The notes beneath the pieces are model-generated. The model worked only from the letters and a program-made list of their open reading frames with translations, was not told the origin of the DNA and searched no databases. Of a DNA stretch of 41,115 nucleotides, positions 32,867-41,005 are shown piece by piece (position 1 is the first letter of the stretch; each line of letters starts with the position of its first letter). Origin of the DNA: Defluviimonas salinarum (GTDB taxonomy: Bacteria; Pseudomonadota; Alphaproteobacteria; Rhodobacterales; Rhodobacteraceae); NCBI RefSeq assembly GCF_026013545.1, contig NZ_JAPDOG010000030.1, positions 1-41,115 on the forward strand, written 5' to 3'. Both the position numbers and the translations under genes were made by a program.

Positions 32867-33185
32867 CAATCAAGCTCCGAACGACGAGGGCACCGGCACG
32901 CCGCCGGAGCTCCGCTTCCTGAAAGTTCTGGTCTCGGTTCTGGCCGGGACCATGATCGTCGGCCTGATAACGATCATCGGGCTGCTTGTCATCCGCTTCC
33001 CGAAGGCGCTGGAGCCGCGCCCGGCGCTGCCCTCGGCGATCGCCCTGCCCGACGGCGCCAAGGCCGAGGCAGTAACGATGGGCCGCGGCTGGGTCGCGGT
33101 GGTGACCGAGGCGGACGAGATCCTGATCCTCGACGCCGAGACCGGCGAGCTGCGCCAGCGCGTGGCGATCACTCCGGCGGAGTGA
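32853..33185 (+). CDS. Small membrane protein (DUF6476-like)
   Basis: The product has 110 residues with one hydrophobic span at about residues 24-47 (LVSVLAGTMIVGLITIIGLL) and a soluble C-terminal part with short beta-like strands (AVTMGRGWVAVVTEADEILILD). The conserved-looking PPELRFLKVLV before the helix matches a small Rhodobacterales family that I recall as DUF6476. The best start is the GTG at 32853, after AAGGACAGGG; no earlier ATG exists and later ones lose the conserved part. The gene overlaps rluD head-to-head by 14 bp and the DUF2339 gene tail-to-tail by 17 bp. Function unknown. Confidence 0.75.
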   Translation: MASDINQAPNDEGTGTPPELRFLKVLVSVLAGTMIVGLITIIGLLVIRFPKALEPRPALPSAIALPDGAKAEAVTMGRGWVAVVTEADEILILDAETGELRQRVAITPAE

Positions 33186-35934
33186 CGCCGCCCTGCCGGC
33201 CGGCCGCCCAGCGGTTGAGCCAGGCGAGTGCCGCGAGCGAAAGGCCGAGGGCGAGGAACGAGGCGACCCGCGTCAGGCCGGACAACCCCGAGGCGTCGAT
33301 CAGGAAGACCTTGGCGATGGTCAGGGCGATCACCGTCATGGCGATGCGCCTCAGGTCCTGCGAGCGCCGGGCGATGGCCTGGTAAAGGAGGACCGCGCCC
33401 ACCAGCATCAGCGCGATCGTGTAGCTGTAGAGTTCTCCTTGCGTGACGCCCGGCACCGAGAGGTCGTCGCCGCGCCAGAGCCTGCGGATCTCGAGCCCGG
33501 CATAGAGCGCCGCGAAGGCCACGCCGACCGCGCCGAGGCCGATCCGCAGCCAGCGGTTCAGATGGCCGAGCCGCGCCGCGCCCAGAAGCAGGAGGAGCCC
33601 CGGCAGGCCATAGGCGACGAGGAGCGTGTCGAGGACCGGCGGGCCGTAGACGCGCCATTCCGGCGCGCCCGGCCCGCCGATGAAACGGGCGAAGAGCGGG
33701 TTCGCCGGCCCGGTCGCGAGCAGAAGTCCGCCGAAGCCGATCAGCGCCGCGATCCCCGCAATGGCCCAGCGCAGCCAGCGGAGCACGCCGCCAAGCTGCA
33801 ACCGGTAGAGCTGCACCAGCATCAGCACCAGCCAGGGCATCGCGTTGAGCGCGAGCCCCCAATGCGACAAGACCCACTCGCCGGTTCCGCGCGTCGTCAG
33901 CCAGCGGGTCAGGAGAACGTTGACCGTGAGCGCCGTATAGCCGGCAAAGGCGCTTTCGAGAAAGACCCGCGCCGCGCGCCGCTCGAGCCCGGAGAGGAGG
34001 AAAAGCCCCGCCGCCATCGCCGCCGCGGCGCCGCCATAGGAGGCGATGACCTCCCAGAGAGCCGCTCCGTCCACCGCCCAGGCGAGCCCGGGGTCGATCA
34101 CGAGCCGCCACGACAGCACGATCACCGCGGCCTGGATGAAGAGCCCCATCTCCGGCAGCCGGAACCGCCGGTCAAGCGCGGCGGCCGCGACGACGAGGGC
34201 CGAGAGCGCCAGCGTCAGCGCGCCCTTGGTGGTGATCAGGAACAGCGCGAGCGCGATCAGCGACAGTGCCGAGAGCGTGGCATAGGCCGCGCGGCGGCGG
34301 TCCTCGCCGTCGGCGCGGGCGAAGCCCAGCGCCAGCGCCACCATGATCGCGGCGAGGCCGATGACATGGAGCGCCCAGGTATAGGTCCCGAGCACCGCCG
34401 AGGGCGCCCAGAAGAGTTCCATCACCAACGCGGTGAGCGGCGCGGCGAGGGCCGCGCCCGCCGCCCAGAACGGTTTCAGCCGCCCCGCCCCGCCGCTCGC
34501 CCAGGCCGCAGCCAGCGTCACCGCGAGCGCGAGCGCGAGGAGGAGCGTCGCGGTCAGCGGCGGCGCGGTCTCGGGTTCGCGCAGATGGATGGCGCGGGCG
34601 GCGAACTCGCGGGCGAGCGGCCAGCGGTCGAGCCCCTCCAGCCCAAGCCGCAGGAGGAACCCCGCCACGGGCAGGAGCGTCAGGTCGGAAAGCGCGGGCG
34701 CGGGGCCCGACCAGGTGGTGAGCGCGAGCGCCAGCGCCGCGAGGCAGAGGAAGACGAGGAGGCTTTCCGCCCCGGTCTCGGCGGGCAGGAGCGTGAGGAT
34801 GACCGCCGCCGCCGCCACCGCGCCGCCGGCGAGCCGGGTCGGGAAGTGGGGCCAGCCGCCCTGCCCCTTGCGCCAGAGCGCCTCGGCGAGCATCGGCCCC
34901 TGATGGTCGGGCAGGATCCCGCGCGCCGGGATCAGGATGGCGAGCGCCACGAGGACGGTGAGCGTCAGCGCGTACCAGCCGCCCCCGCCGGTTCCGGCGA
35001 AGGTGAGCCAGGCCCCGGCATGACCGAGAACCAGCGCGAGCACCGAGACCCAGGCCCAGCGCCGGATCGTGTCGATGGCGAGCCCTGCGCCCGCGATCAC
35101 CGCGAAATAGCCATAGAGCCAGTAGGGCGCCTCGCTCTCGCCGCCGACGAGGAAGGGCGCGGCGGCGGCGCCAAGGAGGCCTACGGCGGCGAGGAACGGT
35201 CCGTGGAACCAGCCGAGAACGACCGCGAGCGCGGCGGTGGCCAGAAGCCCGGCAAAGGCGACCTCCGGCCCGATCAACTCGTAGAGCTGGCGCGCTGCGA
35301 GGACGCCGCCGAAGATCGAGACGAGCCCGGCCCCGGAGAAGGTCGAGGGAAGATAGGCGGTGGCCGAGTGCTCGCTGTCGCCCCAGCGCCGGCGCAGCCA
35401 CTCGCCCGCGCCGATAAGCGCGAGGCCGAGGAGGATCGCCGCGGCGACCCGCATCGGCGGCGGCAGGAGCCCGTTCTCGACCCCGTATTGCACGAGGAAG
35501 ATCCCGGCAAGCGCCAGCGACAGCGCCGAGACCGCGTAGACCCAGTTCGCGACCAGCCAATCGCCGAGGGTCGAGCCCCGCTCGGGCCGCGCCACCACGA
35601 CCGGCTCAGAGCTCCGCGCGGCGGCGGGGGGCAGGTTCTCCCAGGGGCCGGGCGCAATCGGTGGTGCCTCGGCCGCTTCCGGCAGTTCGGGCGCCGGAGG
35701 TTGTGGCGGCGCGGGCATTTCGGGCAGGTCCGGCACGGCCGGCGTCGCGGGCACCTCGGGAGGCGCCGCGCGGGACCTTGCGCGCAGGTCCTTCACCTCG
35801 TGTTCCAGCATGGCCGCGCGCCGTTCCAGCAGCGCGAACTGGCGCCTGAGACCCGAGACCGCGACCAAAAGCACGATCACGAGGACCGGGATCGCGAGCG
35901 CTACGAGTGCCGCAAATACGAGCAGAGCTTCCAT
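33169..35934 (-). CDS. DUF2339 domain multi-spanning membrane protein
   Basis: A very large integral membrane protein of 921 residues. It starts with one helix (residues 3-28) and a coiled-coil-like stretch LLERRAAMLEHEVKDLRAR. A Pro/Ala/Glu-rich linker to about residue 115 follows, and then some 25 or more hydrophobic segments in close succession. The order and the motif ENGLLPPPMRVAAAILLGLALIGAGEWLRRR are characteristic of DUF2339, whose function is unknown. The 3' end overlaps the end of the convergent small membrane protein gene by 17 bp. Extreme GC content makes the antisense frame open over almost its full length, but that frame is an artefact. Confidence 0.92.
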   Translation of the reverse strand: MEALLVFAALVALAIPVLVIVLLVAVSGLRRQFALLERRAAMLEHEVKDLRARSRAAPPEVPATPAVPDLPEMPAPPQPPAPELPEAAEAPPIAPGPWENLPPAAARSSEPVVVARPERGSTLGDWLVANWVYAVSALSLALAGIFLVQYGVENGLLPPPMRVAAAILLGLALIGAGEWLRRRWGDSEHSATAYLPSTFSGAGLVSIFGGVLAARQLYELIGPEVAFAGLLATAALAVVLGWFHGPFLAAVGLLGAAAAPFLVGGESEAPYWLYGYFAVIAGAGLAIDTIRRWAWVSVLALVLGHAGAWLTFAGTGGGGWYALTLTVLVALAILIPARGILPDHQGPMLAEALWRKGQGGWPHFPTRLAGGAVAAAAVILTLLPAETGAESLLVFLCLAALALALTTWSGPAPALSDLTLLPVAGFLLRLGLEGLDRWPLAREFAARAIHLREPETAPPLTATLLLALALAVTLAAAWASGGAGRLKPFWAAGAALAAPLTALVMELFWAPSAVLGTYTWALHVIGLAAIMVALALGFARADGEDRRRAAYATLSALSLIALALFLITTKGALTLALSALVVAAAALDRRFRLPEMGLFIQAAVIVLSWRLVIDPGLAWAVDGAALWEVIASYGGAAAAMAAGLFLLSGLERRAARVFLESAFAGYTALTVNVLLTRWLTTRGTGEWVLSHWGLALNAMPWLVLMLVQLYRLQLGGVLRWLRWAIAGIAALIGFGGLLLATGPANPLFARFIGGPGAPEWRVYGPPVLDTLLVAYGLPGLLLLLGAARLGHLNRWLRIGLGAVGVAFAALYAGLEIRRLWRGDDLSVPGVTQGELYSYTIALMLVGAVLLYQAIARRSQDLRRIAMTVIALTIAKVFLIDASGLSGLTRVASFLALGLSLAALAWLNRWAAGRQGGVTPPE

Positions 35935-36013
35935 GCCTCATCTCTCCTGCCGCCCCGGATCTGCGTCCGGGCTCATCGCCTCCATTGATACCGAAGGCGG
36001 CCCGCGAGGAAAG

Positions 36014-37024
36014 TCAGGAATTCCCCTTGGTCTCTCCCGCCCCACCGAAAAGCCCCGCGAGGCCGCGGCTGACGAGGTTCGTGACCTTGGGCTTCGGCAG
36101 GGCGGCGAAGGGCAAGGGCCGGCAGACCTCGATCGCCGCGACCCCGACCCGTGCGGTCAGCGCGCCGTTGATCACCCCCTCGCCGAAGCGGCGCGAGAGC
36201 TTCGAGAGAAGCCCGCCGCCCGCAACCGACTGGATCAGGTCATCGCCGACCGCGACCGCGCCGGTCGCGACGAGATGGGCAAGGACCGCGCGCAGGAGCC
36301 GCCAGCTGCCGATCGTGCCGGCGCGGCCGCCGTAGATCTCGGCGATGCGGCGCACCATGCGCAGATTGGCGATGAGCGCGGCCGCGACATCGGCGAGCGC
36401 CAGCGGCACGATCGCGGTCACCGTCGCGACCTGCCGCGACGAGGCCTCGATCTCGGCCCGCGCGGCGCGGTCGAGGGGCGCCATCAGCTCGGCCTCGGCG
36501 AGCGTGAGGAGCGCGTCGGCGTCGAAGACCTCGCCCCGCCGCTCGGCGAGCCGGGAACGGCCCCAGGCGGTGTCCTCGCGGGCCTCGTAAAGCGCGACGA
36601 GCCGGTCGGCGACGCGGTTCGCCTGTTTCAGATCGCCCGAGGCGAGGGCATCGAGAGCGGCGCGGTGCACCCGGTCGAGCCGCGCGAGGCGGCCATAGGC
36701 GGCCCATTCCCGGAGGGCAATCAGGACGGCCGCGAGAAGGAAGAGCCCGACCAGCGCCGCCGCGATGCCGCCGAGGAGCGGGTTCTGGCTGAGGAGGGTC
36801 TCGACGAAGCGCCAGGCGGAGATCGACAGCACGAAGCCGAAGAGCGCACCGGCCGTGGTCCAGAAGAACCGGCCGAGCGGCGACCGGCGCCGGGCCCCGA
36901 GCGCCGCCACCGTCTGCATCGATTGGCCCTCGGGCTGCAGCTCGGGAACCGGCGGCGCCTCAGCCGGACCCTCCGCGGCGGGCCGCTCCATCTCGATCAG
37001 CACCGGACCCTTGGGTTTCGTCAT
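36014..37024 (-). CDS. YcjF/TIGR01620 family membrane protein
   Basis: The product has 336 residues. A Pro-rich cytoplasmic N-terminus is followed by two adjacent transmembrane helices at about 53-74 and 83-104, then by a soluble helical domain and the DUF697-type segment VTAIVPLALADVAAALIANLRMVRRIAEIYGGR. This order is that of TIGR01620/YcjF. The partner YcjX is encoded two genes upstream in the same operon. The start ATG 37024 overlaps the stop codon of the GNAT gene (ATGA). YcjX/YcjF are linked to envelope stress and heat-shock regulons in other bacteria; the molecular role is unknown. Confidence 0.9.
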   Translation of the reverse strand: MTKPKGPVLIEMERPAAEGPAEAPPVPELQPEGQSMQTVAALGARRRSPLGRFFWTTAGALFGFVLSISAWRFVETLLSQNPLLGGIAAALVGLFLLAAVLIALREWAAYGRLARLDRVHRAALDALASGDLKQANRVADRLVALYEAREDTAWGRSRLAERRGEVFDADALLTLAEAELMAPLDRAARAEIEASSRQVATVTAIVPLALADVAAALIANLRMVRRIAEIYGGRAGTIGSWRLLRAVLAHLVATGAVAVGDDLIQSVAGGGLLSKLSRRFGEGVINGALTARVGVAAIEVCRPLPFAALPKPKVTNLVSRGLAGLFGGAGETKGNS

Positions 37025-37467
37025 GCCGCACCTCCCGCCTTCCGCACCAGCCGGACATCCGGCAGCCGCTCCGCATTGCCGCTGCCGTCCGTGCGTTCCG
37101 TTTCCACAAATCCGCGCGCAGAATAGAACCGCAGCGCCCCGGCATTCGCCTGAAAAGTCCAAAGCGAAAGATCGGACTCCGCCGCCCCCGCCGCCGCCAG
37201 CAGCGCCGATCCGACGCCCCGTCCGCGCGCCGTAGCGGCCACATAGAGCGCGTCGATCTCGCCGCCCTGACGGGCGAGAAAGCCCACGACCCAGTTTGCC
37301 CGCGCCACCAGGACCTCGTGGCTGGCGAGAAGTCCCGCGACGAAGCCGCGGTCCTCTGCCATGCTGTGGAGCCGCGGCATCCAGGGGGTCGCGTCGATCC
37401 AGTCCGACAGGATCGACGCCATCGCCGGAACGTCCTCCGGCCCCGCGCTCTCGACCACGATCCTCAC
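37021..37467 (-). CDS. GNAT-family N-acetyltransferase
   Basis: A 148-residue single-domain acetyltransferase. Recognisable parts are IVVESAGPEDVPAMASILSDWIDATPWMP, then VVGFLARQGGEIDALYVAATARGRGVGSALL, where ARGRGVGSALL is the acetyl-CoA pyrophosphate loop (Q/R-x-x-G-x-G/A). ANAGALRFYSARGFVETERTDG is the C-terminal GNAT motif. The start is a GTG at 37467 inside the ycjX stop codon (GTGA), and its own stop overlaps the ycjF start. It is therefore placed between and translationally coupled to both genes. Substrate unknown; the location suggests a link to the YcjX/YcjF function. Confidence 0.9.
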   Translation of the reverse strand: MRIVVESAGPEDVPAMASILSDWIDATPWMPRLHSMAEDRGFVAGLLASHEVLVARANWVVGFLARQGGEIDALYVAATARGRGVGSALLAAAGAAESDLSLWTFQANAGALRFYSARGFVETERTDGSGNAERLPDVRLVRKAGGAA

Positions 37468-38879
37468 AGCCGGTCCCCGATCAGGAATTCCGCCGCGCGG
37501 TCGAGCCGGATATGCGGCGGTCCCTCGCCCGGCTTCAGCTTCAGCACCGCCGGCGCGAAGGCCATCACCGCGTAATCGGCGTCGAGCCATTGGGTCGCCC
37601 CCTCCCGTGCGGGGGCCAGGAGGGCGGCGGGATTGTCGGGCAGTTCGCCGGGATAGAACGCCGCCTCGCGCCCGCCGTCGAGGAGGCGGCCCCGCACGCA
37701 GTCGAGCACGCGGCCCTCGTGGCGGACACTCTCCTCGACGGTGGCGCGCAGGGAGCCGATCGCCATCGCAGCGGTCTCGGCGCCGGCGAATTCGGCCCGG
37801 TCCTTGGCCTCGCGCATCAGCGCCGCCATGATCCGGGTCAGCTTGGCGTGTTCGGAATGGTGCAGGTGGTCGGCCTTGGTCGCGGCGAAGAGAATGCGTT
37901 CCACCCGGCGCAAACCCAGAAGCCCGGTGAGCCAGCCGGTGCGGCCCGGCCGGAACGCCGCGAGGATGCCGGCCATCGCCCGGCGCATATCCTCGACCGC
38001 GCGGGGGCCGGCATGGATCGCGCCGAGTGCGTCGACCAGCACGACCTGACGGTCGATCCTGGCGAAATGGTCGCGGAAGAAGGGCTTCACCACCATGGCC
38101 TTGTAGGCCTCGAAGCGCCGCTCCATCTCGCGCCAGAGCGCGCCGCGCGGGGTCTCGGCGGGCTTCGGGAGGGGCGCGAAGGTCAGGACCGGGGAGCCGG
38201 CAAGCTCGCCCGGCAGAAGGAACCGGCCCGGCGTACAGTCCGAATAGCCCGCCGCCCGCGCGGCGCCGAGATAGGAAGCGAAGCCCTCGGCCAGCGCCTT
38301 CGCCCGCATCTCGTCATGCGCCGCCGCCGCATCGAGCCCGGCGATCTGCGCCATGTAGCCGGCCGCCTCGACGCGGGGCTCTATCCGGGTGAGCACCTCG
38401 GCGCTCCATCCGGCATAGTCCTGTTCCATAAGCGCGAGGTCTAAAAGCCACTCGCCGGGATAGTCGACGATGTCGAGATGGAGCGTACGCGGCCCCCGCA
38501 TCCCGCCGAAGAGCCCCGCCTCGGCGAGCCGGAACGACAGCCGCAACTCGCTGACGGCCCGGGTGCTTTCGGGCCAGCGCGGCGCGGGTCCGGTGAGCTC
38601 GTCGAGGTGCACCTCGTAGTCGAAGCGCGGCACGGTGTCGTCGGGCTGGGGCTGGAGGAAGGCCGAGAGGATCCGCCCCTCGGCGGCGGCCCTGAGCCCC
38701 GGCATCCGGCCGCGATCCATCAGGTTGGCGACGAGCGAGGTGATGAAGACGGTCTTGCCGGCCCGCGAAAGCCCGGTGACGCCGAGCCGGATCACCGGGT
38801 CGGAAAAGGCCTCGGTCAGCCCCGAGCCGAGCCCGCCGAGCCCGCGCAGAAGATCGTCCGCGATGTCACCGATACCCAA
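37464..38879 (-). CDS. YcjX family GTP-binding protein (DUF463)
   Basis: A P-loop protein of 471 residues. The Walker A loop is GLSRAGKT at 36-43, and LHLDIVDYPGEWLLDL is the Walker B/G3-like DxPGEW signature of YcjX. Near the C-terminus, the ILFAATKADH element is the NKxD-like guanine-binding loop. The likely start is a TTG at 38879 (after GGGGCAGGTC) that gives a normal-length N-terminus; the frame runs open to 38975, but that extension resembles nothing. It heads the ycjX-GNAT-ycjF operon, and the 94-bp gap to truA, transcribed divergently, should contain its promoter. Confidence 0.9.
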   Translation of the reverse strand: MGIGDIADDLLRGLGGLGSGLTEAFSDPVIRLGVTGLSRAGKTVFITSLVANLMDRGRMPGLRAAAEGRILSAFLQPQPDDTVPRFDYEVHLDELTGPAPRWPESTRAVSELRLSFRLAEAGLFGGMRGPRTLHLDIVDYPGEWLLDLALMEQDYAGWSAEVLTRIEPRVEAAGYMAQIAGLDAAAAHDEMRAKALAEGFASYLGAARAAGYSDCTPGRFLLPGELAGSPVLTFAPLPKPAETPRGALWREMERRFEAYKAMVVKPFFRDHFARIDRQVVLVDALGAIHAGPRAVEDMRRAMAGILAAFRPGRTGWLTGLLGLRRVERILFAATKADHLHHSEHAKLTRIMAALMREAKDRAEFAGAETAAMAIGSLRATVEESVRHEGRVLDCVRGRLLDGGREAAFYPGELPDNPAALLAPAREGATQWLDADYAVMAFAPAVLKLKPGEGPPHIRLDRAAEFLIGDRL

Positions 38880-38973
38880 GACCTGCCCCTCGCCTTTCCG
38901 CCCAAGATAGGCACCCCGGCCACGGCTGTGTAGGGGCGATTGCCAAGCCGCGTCTCGGCGGCTAGGGAGGGCC

Positions 38974-39741
38974 ATGCCCCGCTACGCGCTTCTGATCGAC
39001 TATCACGGCGGCCCGTTTTCGGGCTGGCAGCGGCAATCCGGCCAGCCCTCGGTGCAGGAGGCGGTGGAAACCGCGCTCCGGAAGCTCGAAGCGGAAGCCC
39101 CCGGCATCGCGGCGGCGGGGCGCACCGATGCCGGTGTCCACGCCACGGGCCAGGTCGCGCATTGCGACCTCGCGAAGGACTGGGACCCGTTCCGTCTATC
39201 CGAGGCCTTGAACTTCCACCTGAAACCCGCCCCGGTGGCGATCCTCAAGGCCGCCCGCGTCGCCGACGACTTCCACGCCCGCTTCTCGGCCAACGAGCGG
39301 CGCTACCTCTTCCGGCTGATCGCGCGCCGCGCGCCGCTCACCCATGACGCGGGGCTGGCGTGGCGGGTGCTGAACCGGCTCGACGCGGAAGCGATGCGCG
39401 CGGGCGCCGCCCATCTCGTCGGCCATCACGACTTCACCACCTTCCGCTCGACTCTCTGCCAGTCGAAGAGCCCGGTGAAAACACTCGACGAGATCACGAT
39501 CACCGAGCACGCGATCCCGCAGGGAACCGAGTACCGTTTCCAGCTTCGTGCCCGGAGCTTCCTGCACAACCAGGTCCGCTCCATCGTCGGCACGCTCGAA
39601 CGTGTCGGCGCCGGGTCCTGGGCGCCCGAGGACGTGCGCGCCGCGCTCGAGGCCCGCGACCGCACCGCCTGCGGGCCGGTCTCGCCGCCCGACGGGCTCT
39701 ATCTCACCGGCGTTGGCTATCCCGAGAACCCCTTCGTGTGA
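38974..39741 (+). CDS. truA: tRNA pseudouridine synthase A
   Basis: This enzyme forms pseudouridine at positions 38-40 of the tRNA anticodon arm. It has 255 residues, the normal length. The N-terminal [18 protein letters not shown] and the catalytic loop [13 protein letters not shown] with D52 are diagnostic. [21 protein letters not shown] and [12 protein letters not shown] complete the family pattern. ATG 38974 follows AGGGAGGGCC. It is transcribed divergently from ycjX and is followed by 172 bp without a recognised gene before the first small Pro/Arg-rich ORF. Confidence 0.97.
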   Translation: MPRYALLIDYHGGPFSGWQRQSGQPSVQEAVETALRKLEAEAPGIAAAGRTDAGVHATGQVAHCDLAKDWDPFRLSEALNFHLKPAPVAILKAARVADDFHARFSANERRYLFRLIARRAPLTHDAGLAWRVLNRLDAEAMRAGAAHLVGHHDFTTFRSTLCQSKSPVKTLDEITITEHAIPQGTEYRFQLRARSFLHNQVRSIVGTLERVGAGSWAPEDVRAALEARDRTACGPVSPPDGLYLTGVGYPENPFV

Positions 39742-39913
39742 GTCTATTGCGTCGCGGTTCCGGGGCGCCGAACGCCGCCCTGGGGATGGCGCGCGCGGAA
39801 ACTGACGCTCGATTGCCGGAGATTTCACGACGGCGCGCCCGACGGTCTGACGTCGCGCTGACAGGTCCGTTGCAGGATGAACCATCGAAACCCAGCAAGG
39901 AAAGGCCAGACCG

Positions 39914-40024
39914 ATGCCCCGCCCCCAGCCCCGCCGCGAAACGCCCCGCATCTACCGCCCCGCGCCGCCGCCCGGTCCGCGCATGCCCAGGACCTACCGC
40001 TTCACCGACTTCGCGATGATCTGA
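39914..40024 (+). CDS. Tiny Pro/Arg-rich protein 1, novel family
   Basis: A 36-residue ORF (10 Pro, 8 Arg) with a strong ribosome site AAGGAAAGG (39897-39905) eight bases before the ATG. Its last ten residues, TYRFTDFAMI, differ at only two positions from the last ten of the second small ORF at 40889-41005 (TYRFTDWAAI). Both end directly at the stop codon. The rest is low-complexity Pro/Arg sequence. I do not recognise it. It could be an RNA- or ribosome-binding microprotein, a leader peptide for the gene that begins 87 bp later, or an unannotated conserved small protein. Expression is inferred from the ribosome site and paralogy only. Confidence 0.65.
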   Translation: MPRPQPRRETPRIYRPAPPPGPRMPRTYRFTDFAMI

Positions 40025-40111
40025 CCCCCGCAAACGCCAGCGCGGACCCTTTACCCTCCGCCCGCTCTCCGCATAGGCTTTCAGGACCACAGTCAGCCCC
40101 GGGTGGAGCGC

Positions 40112-40621
40112 ATGTTTCAGGACGACTTTCCCCTTCTTGGTACCCCGAGCCTCCTCGCGCTGATCCTGCACGGGGCGGAGGCCGGACCGGTGACCCTCGA
40201 CGACTGCGCCGCCCGTCTCGACGCGCTTTTCCGCGAGGCGAACGAACGCCCCGCCCTGCCGCCCGATGCCATCCGCGACCGGCTCGCGCGCCACGTCCGC
40301 CAGCTCGAGATTGCCCGGCTCCTCGAGCCGGTCGGGGACAGCGCCTATCGGCTCACCGACCGCGGCAGCGAGACGCTGCGGCACCGGACCGGCCGGATCG
40401 ACCTGCCCGACCTGATGTCATACCCCGAATACGCCGCGCATATCGGCGAGAGCGGCGGCCATGCGCCGCGTGCGGATACCCGCGGCGCGAGCTACGACGA
40501 AGGCTACGAGGCCCGGCGCGCCGGCCGGAGGTTCACCGCCAATCCGTACACGGTCAATTCCGTCGACCACCTCTGCTGGGAGAACGGCTGGATGGAGGCG
40601 CTCGACGACGAGCAGCCCTGA
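40112..40621 (+). CDS. Mrr_N-like winged helix plus Rmf/CrpP-like C-terminus, hypothetical
   Basis: The product has 169 residues. Residues ~8-105 look like an N-terminal winged helix of the Mrr_N type: SLLALILHGAEAG, a long helical middle, ARHVRQLEIARLLEPVGDSAYRLTDRGSETL, then RIDLPDLMSYPEYAAHI. The last ~40 residues (YDEGYEARRAGRRFTANPYT, then W-x2-GW-x2-A) match the ribosome modulation factor/CrpP pattern G-Y-x-A-x3-G...PY...W-x2-GW. The fusion is not one I know. ATG 40112 has GGTGGAG five bases upstream; the GTG at 40103 would add three residues. It is flanked by the two tiny Pro/Arg-rich ORFs. A ribosome-related role is a hypothesis. Confidence 0.7.
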   Translation: MFQDDFPLLGTPSLLALILHGAEAGPVTLDDCAARLDALFREANERPALPPDAIRDRLARHVRQLEIARLLEPVGDSAYRLTDRGSETLRHRTGRIDLPDLMSYPEYAAHIGESGGHAPRADTRGASYDEGYEARRAGRRFTANPYTVNSVDHLCWENGWMEALDDEQP

Positions 40622-40888
40622 TCCCGCGTGGATGGCGCGCCCGCACCGGACGGTCAGTCCGCAGGGTCGGGATTTCCCGACCTGTCGCGCGGAACCACAA
40701 ATGCTATCCTTTCCGTATTGACGAAAGGCATTTTGAAGGGGCCGACGGGTGGCAAAGGCCGGGGTCCCGACATTCAACGCGGATCCCGGCCGGCAACACA
40801 TGATCTCACGTCCCCGCCAGCGGACCGACACATTTCTGGATCCGCGCCGGCCGGCCCCCATGTCCTTCCGTGAACGAAGGAGAGAGTC
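40622..40888. other. Intergenic region upstream of the second small ORF
   Basis: No convincing gene lies in these 267 bp. The stretch 40690-40735 is AT-richer and contains the inverted repeat CCTTTCCG/CGAAAGG (40708-40715 and 40722-40728), a candidate operator for the second small ORF. An 81-codon open frame at 40628-40873 has no ribosome site and is not called. Confidence 0.45.
40665..40682 (+). terminator. Hairpin downstream of the Mrr_N/Rmf-like gene
   Basis: A perfect 7-bp stem GGTCGGG/CCCGACC with the loop ATTT lies 43 bp after the stop codon. A smaller stem CGGAC/GTCCG lies just before it (40647-40661). No T-run follows, so this is only a possible terminator, separating the gene from the second small ORF. 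Confidence 0.45.
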
Positions 40889-41005
40889 ATGAATCGACAA
40901 GCCCCGCGCCCGCCCGTTCCGAAGCCCCGCACCGGAGACCGCAAGCCGCGTCCGCCGCGCGCCCCGCGCGTCACCTACCGGTTCACCGACTGGGCCGCGA
41001 TCTAG
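40889..41005 (+). CDS. Tiny Pro/Arg-rich protein 2, paralogue of protein 1
   Basis: A 38-residue ORF (9 Pro, 8 Arg, 2 Lys) with a strong AAGGAG site at 40877-40882 before ATG 40889. The C-terminal TYRFTDWAAI matches TYRFTDFAMI of the ORF at 39914-40024 in eight of ten positions, and in both cases the tail ends at the stop codon. Its TAG stop (41003-41005) lies in the CTAG target site of the IS. The insertion therefore kept the coding sequence intact but cut off whatever followed. Unrecognised function. The preserved tail and ribosome site argue for a real gene. Confidence 0.7.
   Translation: MNRQAPRPPVPKPRTGDRKPRPPRAPRVTYRFTDWAAI

Noticed and set aside
33439-35988. Open frame of 849 codons on the plus strand
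   Set aside because: It is antisense to the DUF2339 gene and its composition is a low-complexity Arg/Glu/Gly mixture, the shadow of a hydrophobic protein in GC-rich DNA.
40628-40873. 81-codon open frame
   Set aside because: It has no ribosome site, starts across a hairpin, and has composition like intergenic DNA. Nothing in it is recognisable.
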